Assembly (NCBI GenBank): GCA_048772705.1
Contig: JBLWGC010000217.1
Location: 1 to 64,000 of the forward strand
Direction: 5' to 3'
DNA: 64,000 nucleotides
Source of the DNA: Leidyana gryllorum EB-2025a
Lineage: Eukaryota > Apicomplexa
In this document: piece by piece, positions 41,028 through 49,453 of the stretch
How positions within the stretch are numbered: position 1 is the stretch's first letter
How the letters are laid out: each line of letters begins with the position of its first letter
Translations under genes and position numbers: made by a program
Notes under the pieces: model-generated
The model's input: only the letters and a program-made list of their open reading frames with translations
Databases searched by the model: none
Told to the model about the DNA's origin: nothing

Positions 41028-41099
41028 CTCCGAGACCGGGAATCGAACCCGGGTCTTCCGAGTGATAGGCGGAAATACTAAGCACTATACTATGTCCGA
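41028..41099 (-). tRNA. tRNA-Asp body with ATC anticodon
   Basis: 72 nt; loop CTATCAC with a full-length T arm, so the anticodon change is not tied to the T-arm deletion. Acceptor TCGGACA partly unpaired. Confidence 0.78.
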
Positions 41100-41155
41100 C
41101 GCGGGCAGAAGGCTCGCACGGGCGCGAGGGATGACACCAAATGTCACAAACTCGC

Positions 41156-41228
41156 TGCCTCGGCCGTGGAGCGAACACGGGACTTCCAGATCTTCAGTCT
41201 GGCGCTCTCCCAACTGAGCTACCGAGGC
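41156..41228 (-). tRNA. trnF-GAA: tRNA-Phe (GAA)
   Basis: 73 nt; T loop TTCGCTC. Confidence 0.91.
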
Positions 41229-41308
41229 ACTAGGTAGTCATGGAAGGCGGTGAAAATAAGCACTTACCGCGGCCGGCCACTCCTCGCCTCACGCCGGAAT
41301 CGACAGTT

Positions 41309-41380
41309 GCCAACTTGCCCGAGTGGGGAAGGGGGGTAGATTTGAATTCTACTGGGCCTGGACAGATCCAGCAGTTGTCG
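41309..41380 (+). pseudogene. tRNA-Ser (TGA), variable arm shortened
   Basis: 72 nt; stem GTAGA/TCTAC, loop TTTGAAT, about 10 nt of the variable/T region deleted. Confidence 0.72.
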
Positions 41381-41455
41381 TGCGATGTGGTTGGAGGGTT
41401 AAACACCAACTCACGCTTGAATTTCTGAATGGTGGAAAAGCAACCATGTGTCATC

Positions 41456-41526
41456 TGCATCGGCCGGGATTCGAACCCGGGTCGTCTCAATGGCAACGAG
41501 ACATTCTACCACTAGACCACAGATGC
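41456..41526 (-). tRNA. trnG-GCC: tRNA-Gly (GCC)
   Basis: 71 nt; one anticodon-stem change and T loop TTCGAAT. Confidence 0.91.
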
Positions 41527-41606
41527 GTGACACCTTGTTGTTGAAGCTCGTACACGGTAACGGCCGTTTTCTGAACAAATGGAATGTCCGTGGCGTGTTC
41601 GGAGCG

Positions 41607-41647
41607 TCCGAGATAGCATAGTGGTTACTATTTTCGCATGTCACGCC
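41607..41647 (+). pseudogene. tRNA-Asp 5' half
   Basis: Inverted block A relic, as at 7.0 kb. Confidence 0.7.
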
Positions 41648-41698
41648 TAAGAAGCGGGCCGATTGCCGGTAAATGAGTCTGGAACGGGGGATGGTTTT

Positions 41699-41770
41699 GG
41701 GCCTATGGCGCAACGGTAGCGCGTCTGACTACAGATCAGAAGGTTGGGTGTTCGAATCACTCTGGGCTCA
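41699..41770 (+). tRNA. tRNA-Trp body with ACA anticodon
   Basis: 72 nt; loop CTACAGA instead of CTCCAGA, all stems paired. A T5 run follows at about 15 nt. Confidence 0.86.
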
Positions 41771-41806
41771 ACCGGACTCTATGTTTTTCCCGTTTGGGGC
41801 GCAACC

Positions 41807-41886
41807 TGACAAAAGTGGGATTCGGACCCACGACCTTTCGGACTCCGGTCTGAGCACAGCGCCTCAGACCACTCGGTCATCTTGCC
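41807..41886 (-). tRNA. trnL-CAG: tRNA-Leu (CAG)
   Basis: 80 nt; T loop TCCGAAT plus the recurrent stem mismatch. Confidence 0.83.
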
Positions 41887-41980
41887 GGGATGTTGTTGGC
41901 TCGCCGCTCCACGCGTTTTCTATCCCTGGAATCTCAAGTTGGAAGGACTTTTGGGGTTTCAGGCCGGTGTGTTCGGAGCG

Positions 41981-42052
41981 TCCGAGATAGTATAGTGGTT
42001 AGTATTTCCGCCTGTCACGCGGAAGACCCGGGTTCGATTCCCGGTCTCGGAG
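41981..42052 (+). tRNA. trnD-GTC: tRNA-Asp (GTC)
   Basis: 72 nt, intact; T6 about 35 nt downstream. Confidence 0.94.
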
Positions 42053-42107
42053 CACAGTTGATCTCGCTTAAGATTGTCTTTTTTGGTGCCCGCTGAAAGT
42101 TGCGAGC

Positions 42108-42180
42108 TACAGCCACCGAGGATCGAACTCGGGACCTTCTGCGTGTTAAGCAGACGTCGTAACCACTAGACCATGGCTGC
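42108..42180 (-). tRNA. trnV-AAC: tRNA-Val (AAC)
   Basis: 73 nt, intact. Confidence 0.94.
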
Positions 42181-42244
42181 ATGGATGGTCCCCGCAGCCC
42201 AAGAGAAGTGGCGAAGCTTCAGGGAGTAGTGAGGACCAGTTCAA

Positions 42245-42314
42245 GGGTCGCGCCGGGATCGAACCCAGGTCGGAAAATCCAAAGTGTCGAGTGCTAACCA
42301 CCAAGGACGCAACC
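42245..42314 (-). pseudogene. tRNA-Gln-like (TTG), degenerate
   Basis: 70 nt; acceptor pairs; inverted copy of the 0.82 kb unit. Confidence 0.7.
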
Positions 42315-42471
42315 GGTTCAGCCCATCCCAGAAGAGTCGGACTAGCGCTTCCTCAACTGGACACATGCAACACGGGTCTTGTATACAGACCCCAGCGTAA
42401 AGCGTTGGATTCGAGTCGGCCAAAATCCTCAGTTCAATCATTGAAGCAGATGCGCTCTCCCCGAATGCTAC

Positions 42472-42553
42472 CGACAAGGGTGAGATTCGAACTCACGCGG
42501 GTAGAACCCAACGGCTTAGCAGGCCGCCGCCTTAACCACTCGGCCACCTTGCC
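42472..42553 (-). tRNA. trnS-GCT: tRNA-Ser (GCT)
   Basis: 82 nt, intact. Confidence 0.94.
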
Positions 42554-42662
42554 GACGACATGTCTTACTCGCTGGCACTTTTTCACCACGGTTTGGGGTC
42601 CTGGTCAAGCTTGCCGAACCGTATGTGACATCACTGGCCGCAAAATGCCAAGTTCGACAGGT

Positions 42663-42744
42663 GGCAACTTGCCCGAGTGGTTAAGGGGGTAGACTCGAAA
42701 TCTACTGGGCCTGGCCCGCGCTGGTTCAAATCCAGCAGTTGTCG
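42663..42744 (+). tRNA. trnS-CGA: tRNA-Ser (CGA)
   Basis: 82 nt, intact. Confidence 0.94.
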
Positions 42745-42808
42745 TGCGATGTGGTGGAAATGATGCAATTCCCAGCATCAAAAACTCATATGGGTCGAGA
42801 CAGGGAAT

Positions 42809-42880
42809 GCCTCCTTAGCTTAGGGGCAGAGCATTCGCTTTGTAAGCGAAAGGTCGCTGGTTCGATTCCGGCAGGAGGCT
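42809..42880 (+). tRNA. trnT-TGT: tRNA-Thr (TGT)
   Basis: 72 nt, acceptor fully paired. Confidence 0.93.
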
Positions 42881-42913
42881 TCAGTCATTAGCCTAAACAT
42901 GGTTGCGATCATC

Positions 42914-42963
42914 CGCCCGCATTTTCGGACGGCGGCTTGCACACAGCACTCGGCCATCTTGCC
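42914..42963 (-). pseudogene. tRNA-Leu, D-arm deleted and 3' truncated
   Basis: Inverted copy of the 20.1 and 35.4 kb relics. Confidence 0.65.
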
Positions 42964-43042
42964 GAAGTGTTACCCGTTTCCTGTCCGTGAAATCTCAAAA
43001 TGCGAGGAGTTCTGGGGTTGGAGGCCGGCGTGTTTACTAGCG

Positions 43043-43114
43043 TCCGAGATAGTATAGTGGTCAGTATTTCCGCCTGTCACGCGGAAGACCCGGGTTCGAT
43101 TCCCGGTCTCGGAG
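43043..43114 (+). tRNA. trnD-GTC: tRNA-Asp (GTC)
   Basis: 72 nt; D loop GTGGTCAG. Confidence 0.93.
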
Positions 43115-43229
43115 CAGTTCCAGCCCTCACAACTGGTGCAACTCCGATTTTGTCTCAGCTGGTCTGGACTTCATTCGGGATTGTACGAGTGGGAGCCGCG
43201 TATAGTAGCCGACCTTGGAGAGACGTGGC

Positions 43230-43287
43230 ATTGAACCCAGGACTTCTTCCAGCCGCAGAAAGAATCATATAACTAGACCAAACAGCC
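43230..43287 (-). pseudogene. tRNA-Pro (CGG), 3' truncated
   Basis: 58 nt, loop TGCGGCT; same T-loop break as 12.9 and 19.8 kb. Confidence 0.7.
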
Positions 43288-43302
43288 CCCTATGGGTGCC
43301 TC

Positions 43303-43374
43303 AGGTACTGGCAGGTTCCAAACCTGCGACTTCGTGGCTGAGAGACTTACCTCTGATGGCTGAGCTACGATTAT
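43303..43374 (-). pseudogene. tRNA-like unit, family O (Asn-related)
   Basis: 72 nt, inverted block B. Confidence 0.58.
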
Positions 43375-43417
43375 TGGAGTTTGCGAGCAGCTTGCCGGTG
43401 CCCAGTCGATGCAGTCG

Positions 43418-43497
43418 AGCCTTCAGCCGGATTCGAACCCACGCCCTTTCGGACTGCGGCTTGAACACAGCGCCTTAGACCACTCGGCCATCTTGCC
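43418..43497 (-). pseudogene. Leu/Thr chimera joined at the T loop
   Basis: 80 nt. Leu acceptor 5' strand, D, anticodon (loop TTCAAGC) and variable arms run to TTCGAAT, after which the sequence is the Thr 3' end CCGGCTGAAGGCT. Acceptor strands do not match each other. Confidence 0.85.
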
Positions 43498-43592
43498 GGA
43501 GCGTTCTTGGCTCGCCACTTTACACGTTTTCTGTCCGTGAAGTCTCGAGGAGGGAGAACTTTTGGGGTTGAAGGCCGGTGTGTTTGTGAGCC

Positions 43593-43664
43593 ACCGAGAT
43601 AGTATGGTGGTTAGTATTTCCGCCTCTCACGCGGAAGACCCGGGTTCGATTCCCGGTCTCGGAG
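43593..43664 (+). tRNA. tRNA-Asp body with CTC anticodon
   Basis: 72 nt; loop CTCTCAC against CTGTCAC in the block I copy at 58.77 kb. Acceptor ACCGAGA. Confidence 0.85.
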
Positions 43665-43716
43665 ATAGATCGTCTTCCGCTCAAGATTCCGTGATGCTTG
43701 CCTGAACGATGTGTGT

Positions 43717-43786
43717 TACAGCCACCGAGGATTGAACTCCGGACCTTCTGCGTTTTAAGCAGACGTCGTGACCACTAGATGGCTGC
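43717..43786 (-). pseudogene. tRNA-Val with AAA loop, D-loop deletion
   Basis: 70 nt; loop TTAAAAC and three D-loop bases missing. Confidence 0.72.
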
Positions 43787-43926
43787 ACGGAGCTTCCGGA
43801 CTGCCGAAGGGGCGTGTGTCTCCGGAAACGCGTATCCGATGAGCCTGGTTCATATGTACCGGCCTAAGTTGGACAGCCTGGAGTAGTTAAGACCCTTCGT
43901 TCTGTATTCAGGAATGGAGGTGTCAC

Positions 43927-43996
43927 GCATTTGTGGTTTAGTGGTAGACTGTGTCGTTGCCGCCTAGACGACCCAGGTTCGATTCCCACAGATGTA
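43927..43996 (+). pseudogene. tRNA-Gly-like (GCC), degenerate
   Basis: 70 nt; stem TGTCG/CTAGA unpaired around TTGCCGC. Block I. Confidence 0.7.
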
Positions 43997-44078
43997 GAGA
44001 AGATGGCAGAGGGTTGATTCAGGCACCATTCTGGGGTTTCAGACTTGAGTTGTTGTCTGCCCCTCCAATCACATCATA

Positions 44079-44160
44079 CGACAGCTGCTGGATTCGAACC
44101 AGCGCGGGCCAGACCCAGAAGATTTCAAGTCTACCCCCTTAACCACTCGGGCACGTTGCC
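44079..44160 (-). tRNA. trnS-TGA: tRNA-Ser (TGA)
   Basis: 82 nt, loop CTTGAAA; stem GTAGA/TCTTC one mismatch. Confidence 0.91.
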
Positions 44161-44245
44161 AACGGTCGAATTCGGCATGCCGCGAGGAGTGACCAAATGC
44201 CCCCATGTTCAGCCTGTCCTGCGGCATTGATAGGTGTCTAAACTG

Positions 44246-44292
44246 ACCTCTCGCCTGCCAAGTCACCGCTCTACCACTTGAGATAGCCGCCC
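44246..44292 (-). pseudogene. tRNA-Ala 5' half
   Basis: Loop TTGGCAG (GGC); T arm absent. Relative of 13.86 kb. Confidence 0.62.
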
Positions 44293-44378
44293 ACCCGCCA
44301 AACCTGGGTGAACTTCCAATCTGAGACCGACTCACAGTTCTCTGGCGCCTCATTCGTCAGTGCAACTGTTGTGACTCG

Positions 44379-44451
44379 TCCACTGTAGTCTAAGTGGCTA
44401 GGATATGCGGCTCTCACCCGCACGATCCGGGTTCACGTCCCGGCAGTGGAA
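44379..44451 (+). tRNA. trnE-CTC: tRNA-Glu (CTC)
   Basis: 73 nt; T loop TTCACGT. Confidence 0.9.
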
Positions 44452-44511
44452 ATCCAGCTGAGTGTGCTTGTAGGCAACAGTTCCATTCCTACTCCCAGGG
44501 AAACAGATGCA

Positions 44512-44584
44512 CACCGCCCGCGGGGCTCGAACCCGCGACTGCAAGATTAAGAGTCTTGCGCTCTACCGACTGAGCTAGGGCGGC
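44512..44584 (-). tRNA. trnK-CTT: tRNA-Lys (CTT)
   Basis: 73 nt, loop CTCTTAA, stem CAAGA/TCTTG. Confidence 0.94.
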
Positions 44585-44784
44585 AAGGAAGCTTTAAACT
44601 TAGTTACACCCTATTTGCCGTTGGGTGGACAGTGGAAGTCAGTTCATGTCTCCGTGTGTATATCCCGTCGCATGCACCCAAATATTTGCCGGGATGTTGT
44701 TGGCTCGCTGCTCCACGCGTTTTCTATCCCTGGAATCTCAAGATGGAAGGACTTTTGGGGTTTCAGGCTGGAGTGTTCGGAGCG

Positions 44785-44856
44785 TCCGAGATAGTATAGT
44801 GGTTAGTATTTCCGCCTGTCACGCGGAAGACCCGGGTTCGATTCCCGGTCTCGGAG
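44785..44856 (+). tRNA. trnD-GTC: tRNA-Asp (GTC)
   Basis: 72 nt, intact; T6 about 35 nt downstream. Confidence 0.94.
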
Positions 44857-44911
44857 CACAGTTGATCTCGCTTAAGATTGTCTTTTTTGGTGCCCGCTGA
44901 AAGTTGCGAGC

Positions 44912-44984
44912 TACAGCCACCGAGGATCGAACTCAGGACCTTCTGCGTGTGAAGCAGACGTCGTAACCATTAGACCTTGGCTGG
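44912..44984 (-). tRNA. trnV-CAC: tRNA-Val (CAC)
   Basis: 73 nt; acceptor starts CCAGCCA and A box AATGGTT. Confidence 0.87.
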
Positions 44985-45047
44985 TGGATGGTCCCCGCAG
45001 CCCAAGAGAAGTGGCGAAGCCTCAGGGAGTAGTGAGGACCAGTTCCA

Positions 45048-45119
45048 AGGTCGCGCCGGGAATCGAACCCAGGTCGGGAGATTCAGAGTCTCCAGTGCTA
45101 ACCACTACACCACGCAACC
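45048..45119 (-). tRNA. trnQ-CTG: tRNA-Gln (CTG)
   Basis: 72 nt, intact. Confidence 0.94.
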
Positions 45120-45321
45120 GGTTCAGGCCACCCAAAAGAGTCGGTAGAATCATCCGGACTAGCGCTTCCTCAACTGGACACACGCAACACGGGTCTCTTT
45201 ACTGACCTCTGGGAATATTTTAGGTGGCTCGTGTATATAGCGCCCAGCGTAGAGCGTTGGATTTGTCGGACAGAATGCTCACTTCAATCATTGAAGCAAT
45301 TGCGCTCTTCGCGAATGCTAC

Positions 45322-45403
45322 CGTCAAGGGTGAGTTTCGAACTCACGCGGGTAACACCCAACGGCTTAACAGGCCGCCGCCTTAACCACTCGGCCACCTT
45401 GCC
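45322..45403 (-). tRNA. tRNA-Ser body with GTT anticodon
   Basis: 82 nt class II gene; loop CTGTTAA against CTGCTAA in the GCT genes. Acceptor, T loop (TTCGAAA) and variable arm carry a few changes. Confidence 0.8.
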
Positions 45404-45740
45404 AAGAGTTTAATTGATCACACCTTTCGTCGGGAACCCCGTGCAAACTGTTAGTGATGTGGGTATAGCCCCTTCTAAATGTCGGTATTTGGCTCTGGAA
45501 TGACTGTTTGGCGGGGTGGAGGAAGGCCAATCGTGGTGCTTTTTGCGGAGCACATCAGTCGGCTAGTTGGTCCAGTGAGTGTTTACCTCAACTCTGCCTA
45601 TTTTCGGTCACTTGAAGGGTGAGCCTGATAAGTTCAAGTTCGCGGTCAAGCGCCGGCCCAACTGGGCGGGTGTGTTGTTGATGGAGCATCTCCCTGCACC
45701 CTTTTGAAAAGGAGGAGATGCATCGAGAGAAGTTTCACGA
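45404..45740. other. Non-tRNA island
   Basis: About 340 bp with no clear tRNA. A stretch near 45.62-45.66 kb (GTGAGCCTGATAAGTTCAAG) may be an old Ile anticodon arm with GAT. Confidence 0.5.
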
Positions 45741-45813
45741 GGGAGTGTAGCGCAGTCGGTAGCGCCCAGGTCTCATAATCCTCAAGTCGACGGTTTAAAC
45801 CTCCCCACTCCCA
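45741..45813 (+). tRNA. tRNA-Met (CAT), weak T arm
   Basis: 73 nt; loop CTCATAA, B box GGTTTAAACC, anticodon-stem change CCAGG. Confidence 0.82.
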
Positions 45814-45959
45814 CGGTCGGCATCGGAAGCGCCGACTAACTCGTATGGGGCGCCACCTGAGAAGAATGGACTCCAGCTGTCTGCTAGTGTCTGAGATGTT
45901 TGAGTCCAGCTGAGGGGGAATCCAGCATCCGGGTCGGTGCCATCTGTCGTGGCAGAAGT

Positions 45960-46033
45960 GGTCGCGTAGCTCAGTCGGTTAGAGCGTGAGCCTAATAAGC
46001 TCAAGGTCCCCGGTTCGAGCCCGGGCGTGACCA
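45960..46033 (+). tRNA. trnI-AAT: tRNA-Ile (AAT)
   Basis: 74 nt, intact. Confidence 0.94.
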
Positions 46034-46133
46034 AGTGAGTGGATCTTCGATAAAGAGTCGCCCTGCACTCGAGCAACCCCCAACATTCTCCGACCAATAC
46101 GAAAGGTACATGTTATAAAGTCCTCACTTCCCT

Positions 46134-46199
46134 GCCGCGCCAGCTCCGTCGGTAGAGCGCAAGACTTTCAATGGAGAGACCGCGGGTTCGGGCAGCGCC
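46134..46199 (+). pseudogene. Lys-like 66-nt unit, TTC loop
   Basis: Loop CTTTCAA, followed 70 nt later by a Ser gene as in the other copies. Confidence 0.62.
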
Positions 46200-46268
46200 A
46201 GCAGTCCGAGTCAAGCTTGCTGAACCGTATGTGAAGCCACTGGCCGCTAAATGCCGAGTTCGACAGGT

Positions 46269-46322
46269 GGCAACTTGCCCGAGTGTTCAAGGGGGTAGAC
46301 TAGAAATCTACTGGGTCTGGCC
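46269..46322 (+). pseudogene. tRNA-Ser (AGA), 3' truncated
   Basis: Stops in the variable arm (GGGTCTGGCC) and joins the Pro flank. Confidence 0.75.
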
Positions 46323-46384
46323 AACGAGGTGGCTGTGTTGGTTCTGGGGGCAACTTGTCCCGTCGGATCCACTGACGACCAATA

Positions 46385-46456
46385 GGGCTGTTCTGGGAAT
46401 CGAACCCAGGACTTCTTCCACCCGAAGGAAGAATCATACCACTAGACCAAACAGCC
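46385..46456 (-). tRNA. trnP-CGG: tRNA-Pro (CGG)
   Basis: 72 nt, intact. Confidence 0.94.
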
Positions 46457-46533
46457 GCCTAGCCGGTGGTTCAACCAGCTGGGCAAAGTCGAGAGACTCG
46501 TCTCACTACGTGAAGTATCACTCAATGCCATGA

Positions 46534-46605
46534 GGTAGGCTAACCCAGATGATGAAACGGTGGCCTACTATACGAAAGGTACTGGGATCGATTCCCAGCC
46601 CATCC
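46534..46605 (+). pseudogene. tRNA-like unit, family P (Ala-related)
   Basis: 72 nt; A box TAACCCAGATG, anticodon region CTACTAT. Block F. Confidence 0.55.
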
Positions 46606-46682
46606 GAGTTACATCGATGGAATGTTCGCCGGAGTAGTCTACTTGGCCTATCAACGCTGTCTGTTGAAACCACATCGCTACT

Positions 46683-46762
46683 TCCGGTGGGACGGAATCG
46701 AACCGCCGACTATCTGATGCCAGCACTACAGTCAGATGCTCTACCAACTGAGCTACCCCCGG
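46683..46762 (-). tRNA. trnY-GTA: tRNA-Tyr (GTA), with intron
   Basis: 80 nt, intron TGCTGGC, intact boxes. Confidence 0.93.
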
Positions 46763-46801
46763 CCGTCCAACTGCTCCGGGGTTCGAAAGGCTCAACCCCA
46801 G

Positions 46802-46861
46802 ATCCTCGCCCTCTCGCACTGCGGTCTGAGCACAGCCCCTTAGACAAATCGGCCATCTTGC
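46802..46861 (-). pseudogene. tRNA-Leu (CAG), 3' truncated
   Basis: D loop further mutated (GATTTGTCTAAG); block F. Confidence 0.68.
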
Positions 46862-46955
46862 GGGATGTTGTTGGCTCGCCGCTCCACGCGTTTTCTGTGC
46901 TTGGAATCTCATAATGGAAGAACTTTTGGGGTTGGAGGCCGGCGTGTTCAGAGCA

Positions 46956-47027
46956 TTTGAGATAGTATAGTGGTTAGTATTTCCGCCTGTCACTCGGAAG
47001 ACCCGGGTTCGATTCCCGGTCTCAGAG
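46956..47027 (+). tRNA. trnD-GTC: tRNA-Asp (GTC), TTTGAGA acceptor type
   Basis: 72 nt, same compensated acceptor as at 29.0 kb. Confidence 0.88.
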
Positions 47028-47164
47028 CAGTTCCAGCCCTCACAACTGGTGCAACTCAGATTTTGTCTCAGCTGGTCTGGACTTCATTCGGGATTGTACG
47101 AGTGGGAGCCGCGTATAGTTGCCGACCTTGGAGAGACGTGGCATTGAGTCAACAACTATCAGAC

Positions 47165-47236
47165 GGGCTGTTCTGGGAACCGAACCCAGGACTTCTTCCA
47201 CCCGAAGGAAGAATCATACCACTAGACCAAACAGCC
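47165..47236 (-). tRNA. trnP-CGG: tRNA-Pro (CGG)
   Basis: 72 nt; T loop TTCGGTT. Confidence 0.9.
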
Positions 47237-47323
47237 GCCTGTCGGTCGTGCAACGCGGTGAGCACAGTCGCGAGAGTGGTCATAATATTTGAGAACCAAC
47301 ACATGCGATGGGGTCTGCGCAAC

Positions 47324-47396
47324 GGGCTACTAGCTCAAATGGTAGAGCGCTCGCTTAGCATGCGAGAGGTACTGGGATCGATGCCCAGGTCGTCCA
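47324..47396 (+). tRNA. trnA-AGC: tRNA-Ala (AGC)
   Basis: 73 nt; acceptor GGGCTAC has one mismatch. Confidence 0.91.
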
Positions 47397-47494
47397 AACT
47401 TCGTACGGCTGCACCTGCCGCTATTTATTTCCCGAGCTGAGATAATTGTGCCCTGTAACGATTGGACAGACCTGGGCATCGCAGTATGTGTGAA

Positions 47495-47566
47495 GGTTGC
47501 CTCAGAGCCCGGATTTCCGAGTTTGTATGTTACAATGACACACTCTGCCGACTAAGATACAAGAGT
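47495..47566 (-). pseudogene. tRNA-like unit, family N (Asn-related)
   Basis: 72 nt; loop TTGTAAC in stem TGTCA/ATACA. Confidence 0.55.
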
Positions 47567-47674
47567 CAGTTACATTATTTCAAAGGTCAGTAGAGAGATG
47601 TGTGTTGCATGTGCCCAGTTGAGGAGGGCTAGTCCGGATGGCTCTATCAACTCTTTTTTGGGAAGGACTGAATC

Positions 47675-47746
47675 GGTTACTTGGTGTAGTGGTTAGCACT
47701 GGAGACTCTAAATCTCGCGACCTAGCTTCGATTCCCGGCGCGACCT
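47675..47746 (+). tRNA. tRNA-Gln body with CTA anticodon
   Basis: 72 nt; loop CTCTAAA gives CUA, reading UAG. Acceptor GGTTACT and T stem CTAGC/CCCGG are weakened and one anticodon-stem pair is lost. Confidence 0.78.
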
Positions 47747-47810
47747 GGAAACTGGTCTCCACTTATTCCGTGAAACCTCGCCACTTCTCTTGGTCTGCGG
47801 GACCTTCGCT

Positions 47811-47883
47811 GCAGCCATGGTCTAGTGGTCACGACGTCTGCTTAACACGCAGAAGGTCCCGAGTTCGATCCTCGGTGGCTGTA
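47811..47883 (+). tRNA. trnV-AAC: tRNA-Val (AAC)
   Basis: 73 nt, intact. Confidence 0.94.
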
Positions 47884-47936
47884 ACTCGCGTTTGTCAGGT
47901 GAGCACCACGAAATCTAAAGCGGAAGAACGAAGTGT

Positions 47937-47985
47937 CTCCGAGACCGGGAATCGAACCCGGGTCTTTCCACTAGACCACAAATGC
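47937..47985 (-). pseudogene. Asp/Gly fusion lacking anticodon
   Basis: Gly-like acceptor and D arm (GCATTTGTGGTCTAGTGG) run directly into the intact Asp T arm and 3' acceptor; 49 nt. Confidence 0.8.
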
Positions 47986-48051
47986 AGAACACGATTTGGT
48001 GAATCTTGTACGTGGTGACAGCCATTCCTCATAAGCATATCGATGCATCAA

Positions 48052-48123
48052 AGCCTTCTGCCGGAATCGAACCGGCGACTTCTCGCTTACGAAGCGAACG
48101 CTCTGCCCCTAAGCTAAGAAGGC
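48052..48123 (-). tRNA. trnT-CGT: tRNA-Thr (CGT)
   Basis: 72 nt; opens the second block D copy. Confidence 0.93.
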
Positions 48124-48255
48124 AACTTAGCTGGAGAATCATGTGGCAGTTGTATCGACAAAAGTTAGCCGGGTGCCACGTGCACGGCGGGCTGTCCCGC
48201 GCGCATCGTGGGGGCATGCTGGGATGAAGTCGCAGGTTGTCCTGACTACAACGCC

Positions 48256-48335
48256 TGACAAGAGTGGGATTCGAACCCACGCCCTTTCGGACTGCGGCCT
48301 GAACACAGCGCCTTGGACCACTCGGCCATCTTGCC
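48256..48335 (-). tRNA. trnL-CAG: tRNA-Leu (CAG)
   Basis: 80 nt, intact; T stem better than in the 8.98 kb copy. Confidence 0.93.
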
Positions 48336-48429
48336 GAAATGTTGTTGGCTCGCCGCCCCACGCGTTTTCTATCCGTGGAATCTCAAAATGGAAGAACTTC
48401 TGGGGTTGGAGGCCGGCGTATCCAGAGCG

Positions 48430-48484
48430 TCCGAGATAGTATAGCTATCACGCGGAAGATCAGGGTCGATTCCCGGTCTCGGAG
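48430..48484 (+). pseudogene. tRNA-Asp (ATC), internal deletion
   Basis: 55 nt; 16 nt from the D loop into the anticodon stem are missing compared with 9.15 kb. Confidence 0.8.
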
Positions 48485-48537
48485 CACAGTTCGTTTTTCC
48501 GCTTCAGATTTCGTGGTGCTCAGATAAAGTTGCGAGC

Positions 48538-48610
48538 TACAGCCACCGAGGATCGAACTCGGGACCTTCTGCGTGTGAAGCAGACGTCGTAACCACTAGA
48601 CCATGGCTGC
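48538..48610 (-). tRNA. trnV-CAC: tRNA-Val (CAC)
   Basis: 73 nt, intact. Confidence 0.93.
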
Positions 48611-48731
48611 ACGGCAGCTTTCGGACTGTGAAAGGGGCGTGTGTCTCTGGAAACAGGTATCTGATGGGGGGCGAAAACCACGGAATGCTATGAGGTCTGC
48701 ACAGCGGGCGACTAGCTCAACGAGATATTAT

Positions 48732-48802
48732 GCATCTGTGGTCTAGTGGTAGAATGTCTCGTTGCCATCGAGACGACCCGGGTTCGATTCCCGGCAGATG
48801 CA
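48732..48802 (+). tRNA. trnG-GCC: tRNA-Gly (GCC)
   Basis: 71 nt, intact; an Ala A-box stub lies upstream as in other block D copies. Confidence 0.94.
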
Positions 48803-48864
48803 GAAGACACACTTGGTTTTCCCACCATTCCAGGGATTCACGCTTGAGTTGCTGTCTGACCGCA

Positions 48865-48947
48865 CGACAACTGCTGGATCTGCACCAGCCCGGCCCAGGC
48901 CCTGTAGAGATCAAATCTTCTCCCCTTCCCCACTCGGGCAAGTTGGC
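48865..48947 (-). pseudogene. tRNA-Ser, degenerate
   Basis: 83 nt; anticodon arm rewritten (GAAGATTTGATC), T arm intact. Confidence 0.68.
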
Positions 48948-49044
48948 AACTGTCGAACTTAGTAACAGATTCCATCCGTATTCGTCGTAGAATGCTGGGG
49001 CTTCTTCGGGTCGAGGGCAACTCTGTATCGCAGATCCACTGCCT

Positions 49045-49118
49045 TGGTCACGTCCGGGCTCGAACCGGGGACCTTGAGCTTATTAGGCTCACGCTCTAAC
49101 CGACTGAGCTACGCGACC
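49045..49118 (-). tRNA. trnI-AAT: tRNA-Ile (AAT)
   Basis: 74 nt; acceptor end CGTGACC kept, T stem one change. Confidence 0.93.
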
Positions 49119-49237
49119 GCCTCCGACGACAGATGGCACCGATTCACTTACTTGATGCCTCTGCGTCGCCACTGCAATCCTTAGCATGTACTGCTGGTGT
49201 TTTGAGCCCAGCCGCCTACTCCGATGATCGCAGCACA

Positions 49238-49319
49238 CGACAACTGCTGGACTTGAACCAGCGCGGGCCAGGCACAGTAGATTTCTAGTCTACCCCCTTA
49301 ACCACTCGGGCAAGTTGCC
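49238..49319 (-). tRNA. trnS-AGA: tRNA-Ser (AGA)
   Basis: 82 nt; T loop TTCAAGT and variable-arm change. Confidence 0.92.
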
Positions 49320-49387
49320 GCTGTCGAACTTGGCATTTTGCGGCCAGTGGCTTCACATACGATTCAGCCAGCTTTCCTAGGACTGCT

Positions 49388-49453
49388 CGCGCCGCCCGAA
49401 CCCGCGGTTCTCCCTTCAAAAGTCTTGCGCTCTACCGACGGAGTTGGGGCGGC
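49388..49453 (-). pseudogene. Lys-like 66-nt unit lacking T-arm 3' side
   Basis: TTT form; ends block D. Confidence 0.7.
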
